DNA from: Nitrosopumilus sp.
Lineage (GTDB): Archaea; Thermoproteota; Nitrososphaeria; Nitrososphaerales; Nitrosopumilaceae
DNA: 64,000 nt
Direction of reading: 5' to 3'
NCBI RefSeq assembly: GCF_025699125.1
Contig: NZ_JAILWC010000005.1
Span: forward strand, 1 to 64,000
Shown here: in pieces, positions 1 to 8,320 of the stretch
Numbering within the stretch: position 1 is the stretch's first letter
How the letters are laid out: every line of letters begins with the position of its first letter
The notes under the pieces: generated by a model
Databases searched by the model: none
What the model saw: only the letters and a program-made list of their open reading frames with translations
Told to the model about the DNA's origin: nothing
Made by a program: the position numbers and the translations under genes

Positions 1-190
1 AAGAAAGAAAACAAAAACTAGAAGAAAAACAAGAAGAACAAAAACAAAAAGCTGAAGAAAGAAAACAAAAACTAGAAGAAAAACAAGAAGAACAAAAACA
101 AAAAGCTGAAGAAAGAAAACAAAAACTAGAAGAAAAACAAGAAGAACAAAAACAAAAAGCTGAAGAAAGAAAACAAAAACTCGAAGAAAA
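1..190 (+). repeat. 54-bp in-frame tandem repeat, at least 3.4 copies
   Basis: Units begin at 3, 57, 111 and 165 and are nearly identical at DNA level, each encoding 18 residues (ERKQKLEEKQEEQKQKAE). The last copy diverges after about position 182. The array continues off the left edge. There are no spacers, so this is a protein-coding repeat and not CRISPR. Confidence 0.95.
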
Positions 191-992
191 GAAAATTAAA
201 TTAGATTCTAATAGAAAAAAACTTGAAGAAAAATTATCTGAAAAGATAAACAAATATGAAGAAAAATTGAGGGAAATTAAAGAAAAACATCTCAACCGAT
301 TTAATTCTGATTTTTCAGATAATACAGAAAAATTTTCAACTACATTAAATCTGGACAATGAAATAAATAAAAAATCAGAAGAAATCCGTAAAAAACTTGA
401 GGAAAAACAAGAAAAATTAGATTTTAGAACGCAAAGAATTCTTGAGAAAATTAATGATGGTGATTATTTAGGTGATAAGATTGGCTCATCTACCAAAATT
501 GAAACTTATGAGCTTGTTTTTGATTCTGTTACTGCAACAGGAATTCATAACAATACACAATCATCATTTCTTGAAGGTAATATGATCTTCAAGATGTTTG
601 ATAAGAGTAAATCAAATCTAAAATTAGAATTACAAGAATGTCACATTTTTGTGGATAACGTTCCTTACAATTGTGGTTTTGGTAAAGCTAGAACCATTAC
701 TTCTGGAGATTCTGGCGTTAAAGATTCATTAGTTATTCTTGCATTCTTGGAAGACGCTATTATTGAAGAAGTTCATTCCACCCTCAAAATTTCATTAAGT
801 GCTGATTCCCCTATAGGTGATATTGATAATTCATCACAAGTTTCGATTTTAGGACCTCAAAGTAAAATTTCTGGCATGTGGTTTTTAGATGGAACTGGAA
901 CTTTAACTAGAACTGTTTTAACAATTGATGATTCAACGGATGATGAAATTACTGTTGAATTAAATGAATCTATTGGTATTAGCGGGAATTAA
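3..992 (+). CDS. Coiled-coil repeat protein, 5' end outside window
   Basis: The frame is open from the left edge, so the true start lies upstream. The first ATG in the window (267) is internal. Residues 1 to about 60 are an 18-residue Glu/Lys/Gln repeat encoded by 54-bp units, then more charged helix up to about residue 150, which predicts a long coiled coil. The last about 170 residues are different: a beta-rich, Gly/Ser/Thr-rich domain with two Cys (ECHIF, YNCGF), looking like a globular extracellular domain. A secreted repeat protein follows after 2 bp, so the two may be co-transcribed. I do not recognise the family. A structural or cell-surface role is inference. Confidence 0.75.
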   Translation, partial: ERKQKLEEKQEEQKQKAEERKQKLEEKQEEQKQKAEERKQKLEEKQEEQKQKAEERKQKLEEKKIKLDSNRKKLEEKLSEKINKYEEKLREIKEKHLNRFNSDFSDNTEKFSTTLNLDNEINKKSEEIRKKLEEKQEKLDFRTQRILEKINDGDYLGDKIGSSTKIETYELVFDSVTATGIHNNTQSSFLEGNMIFKMFDKSKSNLKLELQECHIFVDNVPYNCGFGKARTITSGDSGVKDSLVILAFLEDAIIEEVHSTLKISLSADSPIGDIDNSSQVSILGPQSKISGMWFLDGTGTLTRTVLTIDDSTDDEITVELNESIGISGN

Positions 993-994
993 CA

Positions 995-1681
995 ATGCTT
1001 AGGAAAAATTTATTTTTTTCACTTGGTTTTATTTTCTCAATTCTATTAATTTCCTGTCCTTCACTCTCTTTTGGTGAAAAGGGCACTGTATCCGTTGAAT
1101 CATTTGATGTCCATTATGATATTGAAAATGGGATTCTTGAATCAATTTTCTTAGATCCTGATTTTATAGAATTACTCATAACAATGAATACATCATCGGA
1201 TGGTACTTTTGAAATTACAATTCCCAGAAATCTTTTAGATGCAAAATTTGATGCATCTGATGATGTTTTTTTCATTTTAGTTGATGGATTTGAAACTGAT
1301 TATGTAGAAATAAACTCTGATTCAGACTCTAGAACACTTGTAATTCCATTTTTTTCTGGTGACTCTGTAATTGATATTATTGGAACAAATGCACTTAATC
1401 CGTTTTCAACAGAACCTGAAATCCCATCATGGATTAAGAATAATGCAGGATGGTGGGCTGGTGGACAAATCGATGATACTGCCTTTATTCAAGGAATTCA
1501 ATATTTGATTACTGAGGGAATAATGACTATTCCTCAAACTGAATCTGTAGCATCATCTGGAAATGAAATCCCATCATGGATTAAGAATAATGCAGGATGG
1601 TGGGCTGGTGGACAAATCGATGATACTGCCTTTATTCAAGGAATTCAATATTTGATTACCAATGGTATTTTAGATGTCTAA
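995..1681 (+). CDS. Secreted protein with two C-terminal WIKNNAGWW repeats
   Basis: An N-terminal signal peptide is clear (MLRKNL, then a hydrophobic run ending near SFGEKG). A beta-rich domain of about 110 residues follows. The C-terminus holds two copies of a 30-odd residue module starting EIPSWIKNNAGWWAGG and containing FIQGIQYLI. This module is typical of exported thaumarchaeal proteins, from family knowledge; its biochemical role is unknown. The two copies are encoded by 95 bp of identical DNA (1418-1512 and 1565-1659). The start lies 2 bp after the preceding stop, so co-transcription is likely. An extracellular or cell-wall location is inferred. Confidence 0.85.
   Translation: MLRKNLFFSLGFIFSILLISCPSLSFGEKGTVSVESFDVHYDIENGILESIFLDPDFIELLITMNTSSDGTFEITIPRNLLDAKFDASDDVFFILVDGFETDYVEINSDSDSRTLVIPFFSGDSVIDIIGTNALNPFSTEPEIPSWIKNNAGWWAGGQIDDTAFIQGIQYLITEGIMTIPQTESVASSGNEIPSWIKNNAGWWAGGQIDDTAFIQGIQYLITNGILDV
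1418..1512 (+). repeat. 95-bp exact direct repeat, copy 1
   Basis: Identical to 1565-1659, offset 147 bp. It encodes the EIPSWIKNNAGWW module. Perfect identity including synonymous positions indicates recent duplication or gene conversion. Confidence 0.95.
1565..1659 (+). repeat. 95-bp exact direct repeat, copy 2
   Basis: Second copy of the module-coding repeat at 1418-1512, in the same frame of the same gene. Confidence 0.95.
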
Positions 1682-1688
1682 CTAGGGT

Positions 1689-4007
1689 TCAATCCAATAA
1701 ATTATGCATGGATTTCAAATCTTTCTTAAACGGTTCCAAAATTTCTGGAATTTCTACCTTGATTGAATCTTTTAATGATAGACTCTGAGACTTTTTCTCA
1801 TTCCATACTTTTGAATTAAAATCAGTAATTTCTTTAGTAATACTACTTTGCTCTTCAAGGTTTTCTGCTTCAATTTGCTTTTGCTTATGAATACTTTCTT
1901 TTGAATACAAAGTTTTCCACAAATATTCTGTGATAAATGGAGTTATTGGTGCTAATAATTTCAAAATGGTTGACAATGTTTTATGTAAAGTAAAAATTGC
2001 TCCATCTCTTTCTTCATCAGAGAACCCTATTCCATATGCTCTTGCTTTGACCATTTCAATATAATGTGCTGCAAACAAATTCCATGTAAATTCTCTAATA
2101 GCAATTGCTGGAATGAAAAAATTATATTCTTCATATCCTTTCTTACATTCTTTAACTAGATTGTCTAATTCTGATAAAATCCATTTGTCTGACGCAGTAG
2201 TTTTTCCGGATTCAATAACTGGGAAACTGGACAAAAATCTTGAGACATTCCACAATTTACTAAGAAATTTTTTAGTGGATTCTATTTTTTGTTCATTACA
2301 TCTAAAATCATACCCATGATTGATTTCACTTGCACTCCAAAATCTGAAAGTGTCAGCACCCAGTTTTTCAATTACAGGCAAAGGATCAATTGCATTTCCT
2401 TTACTCTTACTCATCTTCATTCCCTTTTCATCAAGACCATATCCCATTACCCAAGCTTCGTTCCATGGTTTCTTCCCTGTAAGCTGCTCACACCTAAGTA
2501 GCGTATAGTATAACCATGTTCTGACAATATCTTTAGCTTGAGGTCTTATTGATGTAGGATACACCTTGTTGAAAAATCCCTCATCCCTATTGTATTTGCT
2601 AATGAATAGTGGTGATACACTAGAATCCATCCATGTATCAAATGTGCGCTCCTCTCCAACAAATTCAGTTGAATCGCATTTGAGGCAATTATTAATTGGG
2701 CATTCTTCACTCCATGGTTTATAATATTTCCCAGGCTCAGGAACATGTGGTTCTGAGCATTTTTTGCAGTACCATATTGGAATTTCAGTACCATAATACC
2801 GTCTTCTAGATATTGGCCAGTCAATATTGATGGATTCTAGCCAATTCATCAGAATTTGCTTATGCATTGGTGGATAAAATTCAATTTCCTGTCCCAACGC
2901 TTTTATTTTTTCAACTGATTCTTTTTGTTTAAGATAATACTCTTCCATTGGGATAATTTCAATTGGTGTTTTGCTTCTCTCTGAAACGGGTGTTCTGTGA
3001 CTAATCTCTTCTATTTTTTCTAAAAATCCTCTAGATTCTAAGTCTTCTATGATTTTTGTTCTAGCTTGCTTTGGTTTCAGTCCAGTATATTCTCCTGCAA
3101 CCTCAGTCATTTTTCCATCTAATCCAATTGCCACGATCTCCTCTAACTCTAGTTCTCTAAACAATGCAACATCATTTTGATCACCATAACTACATACCAT
3201 TACAGCACCAGAACCAAATTCTTGCTGAGCAGAATGATGTGTTCGTAGTTCAACTTCGGCATTCGTAATTGGAACAATTACTTTTTTTCCTATGTGTTTA
3301 GTGTATCTTTCATCTTCAGGATTTACAATGATTGTTCTACATGCACAGAGTAATTCTGGTCTTGTACTTGCAATGATTATTTCTTGGTCTGTATCTTTAA
3401 TTTTAAATTTCATGTAAACTAATTTTGTAGATAAATCCTCGTATGTGATTTCTGCGTCTGCAATCGTTGTTCCAGATACCCAATCATAATTATTCGGTCT
3501 GTTTGCAAGATATACTTGTCCTTTTTTCCACAAGTTGATGAATGTTGATTGTGTTAGTGTTCTGTATTCTTCTGAATCTGTTCGGTAATAATTTGCAAAA
3601 TCTCCACTAATCCCCAAACTTTTCATAATCAGAATCATTTCAGCTTCTAAATCATCTAACGCATCTCTGCACAAATTCAGAAATTCTCCTCTGTCAGTTT
3701 CTCTCATTCTGATATTATGTTTCTTCTCGGTGTACAATTCAACTGGTAATCCATTTCTATCAATCCCTATAGGAAAGTAGACATTTTTTCCTGCCATTCT
3801 TGCTGTGCGTGCAATCATATCAATTTGTGAATAATGAGCAGCGGCTCCGATATGCCATGGCCTTCCTGAAGGATATGGTGGTGGAGTATCTATGGTATAG
3901 TTGTCTTCGGTTGGTAAAAAGTCATAAATTTTTTCATTCTCCCACTGTTTTAGAATTTCCTTCTCTAATTCTGGATTCCATGCTTTTTCTGATATTTTAG
4001 GTTCCAT
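1689..4007 (-). CDS. valS: Valine--tRNA ligase
   Basis: Class I aminoacyl-tRNA synthetase charging tRNA-Val with valine. The HIGH-like signature is PSGRPWHIG near residues 46-54 and the KMSKS loop is KMSKSKGN at 531-538. ValRS-specific FDTWMDSSVSPL lies at 456-467. The CP1 editing domain contains ASTRPELL near 213 and precedes a Cys cluster (C414, C417, C436, C441, C444) likely binding zinc. At 772 residues it matches compact archaeal ValRS, with a C-terminal anticodon-binding helical domain. It lies 7 bp downstream of the QueD-like gene on the same strand, suggesting a shared transcript. Confidence 0.96.
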   Translation of the reverse strand: MEPKISEKAWNPELEKEILKQWENEKIYDFLPTEDNYTIDTPPPYPSGRPWHIGAAAHYSQIDMIARTARMAGKNVYFPIGIDRNGLPVELYTEKKHNIRMRETDRGEFLNLCRDALDDLEAEMILIMKSLGISGDFANYYRTDSEEYRTLTQSTFINLWKKGQVYLANRPNNYDWVSGTTIADAEITYEDLSTKLVYMKFKIKDTDQEIIIASTRPELLCACRTIIVNPEDERYTKHIGKKVIVPITNAEVELRTHHSAQQEFGSGAVMVCSYGDQNDVALFRELELEEIVAIGLDGKMTEVAGEYTGLKPKQARTKIIEDLESRGFLEKIEEISHRTPVSERSKTPIEIIPMEEYYLKQKESVEKIKALGQEIEFYPPMHKQILMNWLESINIDWPISRRRYYGTEIPIWYCKKCSEPHVPEPGKYYKPWSEECPINNCLKCDSTEFVGEERTFDTWMDSSVSPLFISKYNRDEGFFNKVYPTSIRPQAKDIVRTWLYYTLLRCEQLTGKKPWNEAWVMGYGLDEKGMKMSKSKGNAIDPLPVIEKLGADTFRFWSASEINHGYDFRCNEQKIESTKKFLSKLWNVSRFLSSFPVIESGKTTASDKWILSELDNLVKECKKGYEEYNFFIPAIAIREFTWNLFAAHYIEMVKARAYGIGFSDEERDGAIFTLHKTLSTILKLLAPITPFITEYLWKTLYSKESIHKQKQIEAENLEEQSSITKEITDFNSKVWNEKKSQSLSLKDSIKVEIPEILEPFKKDLKSMHNLLD

Positions 4008-4014
4008 TTCTTAA

Positions 4015-4830
4015 TTATCTTGAAATATTTGAAATGATGTGAGACCCTTTATTGTAACCTTCATAGATGTAAACACCTACTGCTTCTACATTAGATGGCA
4101 TTTTTGGTGCTAATAATTTTATAATCTCACTTGACAGATTCTCTACTGTAGCTTCTCCTTCTAAAAGATAAGTTGTGTTCTTTGGAACTTGTAATTCAAA
4201 CATTCCTTTAGGACCTTCAAATTGAATGTGGTAATGTGAATCGTCTTCTTTCTTTAGATATTTTCTGTTGATAAAAAATTTATGATCAAATACATTTACA
4301 ACTTCTTTAATGATTTTTTTAGCCTCTCCAAAATCTAAAAGTAAGTTATCTTTCATCTGCCCTACAAGTTCAACCATTACCGAAGATGTATGTCCATGTA
4401 AAATAGAACATTTCTCAACCAATGGAAGAATATGTGCATAATCAAATGAGAAAGACGCATCTTCTAAAAATATTGAACCCGTTTGTGGTGTTTTATCATA
4501 AAATACCACATCTTGTAATTCTTTAATCTGTGCAACGTATTTTGCATGACCTATTGCCATTACTTTTTCTTGAGGAAAGTCTTCTTTGATTTGCTTGTAT
4601 TTTTCAATATCTTCATCAGTATCAATTACTTCGATCAATCCTTTTTCTGTTTTAAAATCTACTGAGACCTCAATTCCATTTTTTAATATGATCTTGTGAT
4701 TGTATTGGTATTCCTCTTCAAGAAATGTTAACATTTGAGCTACTGTTAATTCCGTTCTCGTTTTGAGCAAATTACCCTTTTTATCGATATATCTAAAATC
4801 TGAATCTAAAATTGTCGGACTTGCTGTCAT
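4015..4830 (-). CDS. QueD/6-pyruvoyl-tetrahydropterin synthase family protein with N-terminal extension
   Basis: Residues about 120-271 form a T-fold 6-pyruvoyl-tetrahydropterin/6-carboxy-tetrahydropterin synthase domain, which converts 7,8-dihydroneopterin triphosphate. Zn ligands are His133 (SFDYAH) and the HGH pair at 145-147. Cys141 gives the CxxxHGH spacing of QueD-type enzymes, pointing to the preQ0/archaeosine route, though a pterin role is possible since a pterin carbinolamine dehydratase gene lies just upstream. The first about 115 residues are not part of the family core. They show a helix, then VDF (57-59) and LIEV (65-68), reminiscent of a PD-(D/E)xK nuclease fold. The start is the ATG at 4830. 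Confidence 0.85.
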   Translation of the reverse strand: MTASPTILDSDFRYIDKKGNLLKTRTELTVAQMLTFLEEEYQYNHKIILKNGIEVSVDFKTEKGLIEVIDTDEDIEKYKQIKEDFPQEKVMAIGHAKYVAQIKELQDVVFYDKTPQTGSIFLEDASFSFDYAHILPLVEKCSILHGHTSSVMVELVGQMKDNLLLDFGEAKKIIKEVVNVFDHKFFINRKYLKKEDDSHYHIQFEGPKGMFELQVPKNTTYLLEGEATVENLSSEIIKLLAPKMPSNVEAVGVYIYEGYNKGSHIISNISR

Positions 4831-4897
4831 TTGAAGTCATCTGGCTTTGGATATAATATAAATTCTGTAATGATGGTCCTAAAATTCCTCATTAAAT

Positions 4898-5173
4898 CTA
4901 TGCTAAAGAATTTAGGATTTTGGCAAGATTGATGTCATTTTTTGTTATTCCTCCAGCATCATGAGTAGTTAATTCTATAGTGATTCGATTGTATACATTA
5001 AACCATTCTGGATGATGATTCATTTTTTCAATCTCCATAGCTGCTCTAGTCATAAAACCAAATGCTTGGTTAAAATTTTCAAATTTAAATTCCTTATGTA
5101 ATTTTTCGTTAACAATGCTCCAACCTGGCAAATTCTTTAATTGTTCATCAATTTCTGTTTGTGATAATCGCAT
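4898..5173 (-). CDS. phhB: Pterin-4a-carbinolamine dehydratase
   Basis: A 91-residue protein matching the PCD/DCoH family: LPGWSI near residue 14, the catalytic His pair in [11 protein letters not shown] (about 52-62) and TTHDAGGIT near 69-77. It dehydrates 4a-hydroxytetrahydropterin, recycling a pterin cofactor. It shares strand and neighbourhood with the QueD/PTPS-family gene, consistent with linked pterin metabolism. No aromatic amino acid hydroxylase is visible nearby, so its physiological substrate here is unknown. PCD-like proteins can also have roles in molybdopterin biology. It is divergent from the asparagine-synthase-like gene, with 68 bp between. Confidence 0.93.
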   Translation of the reverse strand: MRLSQTEIDEQLKNLPGWSIVNEKLHKEFKFENFNQAFGFMTRAAMEIEKMNHHPEWFNVYNRITIELTTHDAGGITKNDINLAKILNSLA

Positions 5174-5241
5174 TAAATTGTCTTAATATAACGTTAAATT
5201 AAAAGATTGATTCAATACCTTCCTATGGAGTTTGCATTGTA

Positions 5242-6003
5242 ATGGCTATGAATGAATTGAATAAAAAATTACTTGAAAATATTAAAAATTCTATTTCCGA
5301 GACTGTTCCTAAAAAGAAAATCGGAATTGCATTTTCAGGAGGTGTAGATAGTACATTAATTTCAAAAATCTGCTACAGTATGAATTATGATATTGTTTTA
5401 TTGACAATTGGATTTTCTGAATCACATGATATTTTATTTGCAAAGCAAGTCAATGAATATCTAAAATACCCTCATCATATTCTAGAGATTGATTCTAAAC
5501 CTTTTCCTGATGTTTCTTTAAAAATTAAACAAAAAATACAAACCGAAAATTTATCTTGGAATGAAAACTGTATTGCATTTTATTATGTTTCTAAACTGGC
5601 AAATAGATTAGAACTTGATACTGTAATTACAGCTAATGGTATAGATGAATTATTTTGTGGCTATAACGCCTATAGAGAAGCATTTTCAGAAGGAGAATCT
5701 AAAATTCATGAGGTAATGATTGCAAAATTAAACAATGAATTAGAAATGATGAAGGCCGTAAATCTCATCGCATCTGAATTTGGAGTAAAAATACTTCAAC
5801 CTTTACTTTCTTCAAAATTTATAGAGTATGCAAAAACTATCCCAATATCTGAAAAAATTCATGATTCTGAAGATTTGTACCGAAAACACATTATAAGAAA
5901 ATTAGCAAGTGACATTAAAGTTCCAGAACTTTCTTGCACAAAACGAAAGAAGGCATTACAATATGGATCAAAAATTCATAAAGCCTTGCTAAAAACTAGA
6001 TGA
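5242..6003 (+). CDS. Asparagine synthase-like ATP pyrophosphatase
   Basis: The ATP-PPase P-loop SGGVDS is at residues 32-37, followed by an asparagine-synthase C-domain pattern (ANGIDELFCGYNAY near 131-144, then LQPLLS). At 253 residues it lacks the N-terminal glutaminase domain of AsnB. It would need free ammonia or a partner if it makes asparagine, or it may adenylate another carboxylate. Ammonia as nitrogen donor would fit an ammonia oxidiser, but that is inference. ATG codons lie at 5242 and 5248. The 3' end overlaps convergent purB by 8 bp. Confidence 0.8.
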   Translation: MAMNELNKKLLENIKNSISETVPKKKIGIAFSGGVDSTLISKICYSMNYDIVLLTIGFSESHDILFAKQVNEYLKYPHHILEIDSKPFPDVSLKIKQKIQTENLSWNENCIAFYYVSKLANRLELDTVITANGIDELFCGYNAYREAFSEGESKIHEVMIAKLNNELEMMKAVNLIASEFGVKILQPLLSSKFIEYAKTIPISEKIHDSEDLYRKHIIRKLASDIKVPELSCTKRKKALQYGSKIHKALLKTR

Positions 6004-7357
6004 ATTTTCTAATTGTATTTTGAACAGATTTTTCTACATTCTTTATAATTGCAGAAGATGCGCCAAGATGTTTTTCTGGTGAAAATATTGAATCAATTTC
6101 TTTATCGGTTAATTTTGAAGAAAATGCTTTGTCCTTTTTGATTGCATCGATATACTGCATTCCCTTATCATTTGCCTCAAATGCAACTCTCTGAACATCC
6201 TTGTATGCTACAAATCTGGGTATTCCTTTTTTGATTAGTGCTTCTAAGACAAATTCAGCAAAAATTTGTCCTTTGGTGATGTACAAATTATCTACAATTC
6301 TTTTTTCGTTAACCATCAAGTTTGAAACAATTCTAGTCATGGTTTCAAGCATTTCATCAACCAAAATGGATACTGTTGGAATTACAAATCTTTCATTAGC
6401 TGAATTTGACAAATCACGTTCATGCCATAATGGAATATTCTCAAAAGAAACTGCAACTTGACTTCTTACTAATTTAGATAATGATGACACTCTTTCACTT
6501 TTGATTGGATTTCTTTTAACAGGAACCGCACTACTTCCCATTTGACCTTTCTTGAATTGTTCTGCTACTTCAGCAATCTCTGTTCTTTGTAAGTTTCTAA
6601 TTTCTATTGCAATTTTTTCTAAAGTTGCTCCAATTAGTGCTAATTCAAATACGTATTCTGCATATCTTTCTCTTGGAATGACTTGTGTTGTAACTTCTGC
6701 TGGAAATAATTTCAATCTTTTAGCTACTCTTTTTTGTACCTCAAGTGATTTTGCACCCATTAGAGATCCTGTTCCAACAACCCCTAATGTCTTACAAATT
6801 AAAATTCTCTTTTTGATTTCTTCTATTCTTTCTACATGTTTTGCCATTTCTGCTGCCCAATTTGCAAATTTTAATCCAAATGATATGATACTTGCATGTT
6901 GTCCATGAGTTCTTCCAACAGCTGGAATTTTTTCATACTTTATTGCTTTTTTTGCAAGAATTGATGCCATCTTTGCAACTTTTGGTTCAATGATTTGTAA
7001 TGCATCTCGCATTTGCATTGAGTTACTCGTATCTACTAAATCATTACTTGTTAATCCATAATGTATCCATGGTCTGGCATTTTTACTACATTTTTCACTT
7101 AATGATTCTACAAGAGCTGCAGTGTCATGATCACTTTTTACTTCCAACTGTTTAATTCTTTTAGCCGAAATTTTTCCAGACATTGCAATTTTGAATATTT
7201 CTTTACCTACACTTTTTGAGATCATTCCTATCTCACTTTGTGAAATTGCAGCTGCTCCTTCAATCTCTAGTTGGTAATCCACTTTCTTCTGTTCACTAAA
7301 AATAATCAACATTTCTTTTGTTCCATAACGACCACTATCAATAGGTAAAATTGCCAA
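5996..7357 (-). CDS. purB: Adenylosuccinate lyase
   Basis: Acts twice in purine synthesis, cleaving SAICAR and adenylosuccinate with release of fumarate. Family hallmarks are TSNDLVDT in the N-terminal third, GRTHGQHASI (catalytic His) and the signature loop GSSAVPVKRNP, in which the serine pair carries the catalytic base. Its 453 residues are standard. The N-terminus MAILPIDSGRYG is typical, supporting the ATG at 7357. purA is in the same window (24.8 kb) but not adjacent. It overlaps the convergent asparagine-synthase-like gene by 8 bp. Confidence 0.96.
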   Translation of the reverse strand: MAILPIDSGRYGTKEMLIIFSEQKKVDYQLEIEGAAAISQSEIGMISKSVGKEIFKIAMSGKISAKRIKQLEVKSDHDTAALVESLSEKCSKNARPWIHYGLTSNDLVDTSNSMQMRDALQIIEPKVAKMASILAKKAIKYEKIPAVGRTHGQHASIISFGLKFANWAAEMAKHVERIEEIKKRILICKTLGVVGTGSLMGAKSLEVQKRVAKRLKLFPAEVTTQVIPRERYAEYVFELALIGATLEKIAIEIRNLQRTEIAEVAEQFKKGQMGSSAVPVKRNPIKSERVSSLSKLVRSQVAVSFENIPLWHERDLSNSANERFVIPTVSILVDEMLETMTRIVSNLMVNEKRIVDNLYITKGQIFAEFVLEALIKKGIPRFVAYKDVQRVAFEANDKGMQYIDAIKKDKAFSSKLTDKEIDSIFSPEKHLGASSAIIKNVEKSVQNTIRKFI

Positions 7358-7402
7358 TAATCTTACTCTTTTTACACAGAAAATAAATCTACTTGTGAAC
7401 GA

Positions 7403-7513
7403 TTAATTCACTCTATCTCGTAATTCATGGCAATCGCATAAACAACCTTTCTTACATTTCATTCTCTTACAGTCAGAACACACTTTTTTGTTCCAATATG
7501 GTGCAGTATTCAT
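7403..7513 (-). CDS. Cys-rich 36-residue protein
   Basis: A short reading frame from an ATG at 7513 to a TAA at 7403, in the gap between purB and the small membrane protein. It encodes CSDC, CKKGC and CDCH motifs: six Cys and one His in about 18 residues, plus many Lys. The spacing suggests a small zinc- or copper-binding peptide. Its start lies 1 bp from the stop of the gene upstream on the same strand (7515), so it is probably translated from the same transcript. I know no family for it. Confidence 0.6.
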   Translation of the reverse strand: MNTAPYWNKKVCSDCKRMKCKKGCLCDCHELRDRVN

Positions 7514-7514
7514 A

Positions 7515-7736
7515 TTAGTATCTCTGGGTTGCCTTGAAATTTCCTTTTTTTATCTGAAAGAGGATTTTGATTAAATAAAGTGTCCAAATACCCATTAAAA
7601 TAAAATATAAAATACTCACATCTGGCTCTTCTGAAATTACATCTTTTTCAACCTCTTCTGGTTGATCAAATGGCGTTACATACACAATACCAAGAAAAAT
7701 TGGAATCCCGACTAATACAATTAATGGTATTGCCAT
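7515..7736 (-). CDS. Small membrane protein, two TM helices
   Basis: 73 residues with a hydrophobic N-terminal helix (residues 1-22) and a second at about 45-63, separated by an acidic loop (EEVEKDVISEEPDV), and a basic tail. Lies 6 bp downstream of the CBS-domain gene on the same strand, so likely in one operon with it and with the Cys-rich peptide. No family recognised. Confidence 0.7.
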   Translation of the reverse strand: MAIPLIVLVGIPIFLGIVYVTPFDQPEEVEKDVISEEPDVSILYFILMGIWTLYLIKILFQIKKGNFKATQRY

Positions 7737-7742
7737 GATTTT

Positions 7743-8204
7743 TTAATTATATGGACTATAATTTGAATAAATTTTTGCTACAGAATGAAAATACATGTCT
7801 TTGATATCATCTTCAACACAAACTGCTAATAAATTAACAATATCTGACGCTGTAATTATTCCAACTATATTACCATCATCAATAACAGGTAATTTTCTTA
7901 TGCCTCTATCATGCATCAAGTCTGCTGCAGTTCTAACTGATTCGTCTGAATTTATTGAAAATAGTGGTGATGACATAATTTGTTTTATTGGAGTGCTGAT
8001 TTGATATGCATGAGCTGCAACTTTTACCGCAAAATCTCTATCTGTAACAATTCCAATTGGCGTGTTTTCTTCCATGACGATGACTGCTCCAACTTTAGAA
8101 TCTTCCATCATTTTTGCAGTTTCATTCACTGTTAATGATGCATCCACAGAAATTACTGACTTTGTCATTACATCTGCTATTGTCGTTGTTTTTGCGTCTG
8201 TCAT
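7743..8204 (-). CDS. Tandem CBS-domain protein
   Basis: A 153-residue stand-alone CBS pair. The first copy is DVMTKSVISVDASLTVNE to about residue 65, including GIVTDRDFAVKV; the second is QIMSSPLFSINSDESV to about 130, including GIITASDIVNLL. CBS pairs bind adenine nucleotides and act as energy or redox sensors. Without a fused effector, the partner cannot be read from sequence. It is divergent from a universal stress protein gene, sharing an about 115-bp intergenic region; both families sense nucleotides. Confidence 0.9.
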   Translation of the reverse strand: MTDAKTTTIADVMTKSVISVDASLTVNETAKMMEDSKVGAVIVMEENTPIGIVTDRDFAVKVAAHAYQISTPIKQIMSSPLFSINSDESVRTAADLMHDRGIRKLPVIDDGNIVGIITASDIVNLLAVCVEDDIKDMYFHSVAKIYSNYSPYN

Positions 8205-8290
8205 TTTACAAGTATATTTTCTCTAATTACATATTTTATAGTCGCTTAGAATATCAAAGATGAAAATCATCATAGGCAATATCAACTAAA

Positions 8291-8300
8291 TTTAAATAAA
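8291..8300 (+). promoter_or_regulatory. TATA-like box for the Usp gene
   Basis: The sequence tttaaataaa is centred about 25 bp before the ATG at 8321. Archaeal TATA boxes lie about 25-27 bp before the start site, so this predicts a leaderless mRNA starting at or near the ATG. It also supports ATG 8321 over the TTG at 8315. Confidence 0.5.
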
Positions 8301-8320
8301 AAATTCCCTAGATTTTGATT

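Noticed and set aside
1-190. Possible CRISPR array
   Set aside because: Units are contiguous with no spacers and stay in frame as a coiled-coil repeat.
1418-1659. Direct repeats as IS target or attachment sites
   Set aside because: Both copies are in the same frame of one gene and encode a known protein module; no transposase or integrase is near.
2546-2824. Minus-strand frame of 92 codons inside valS
   Set aside because: Overlaps valS in another frame on the same strand; valS motifs are intact through this part.
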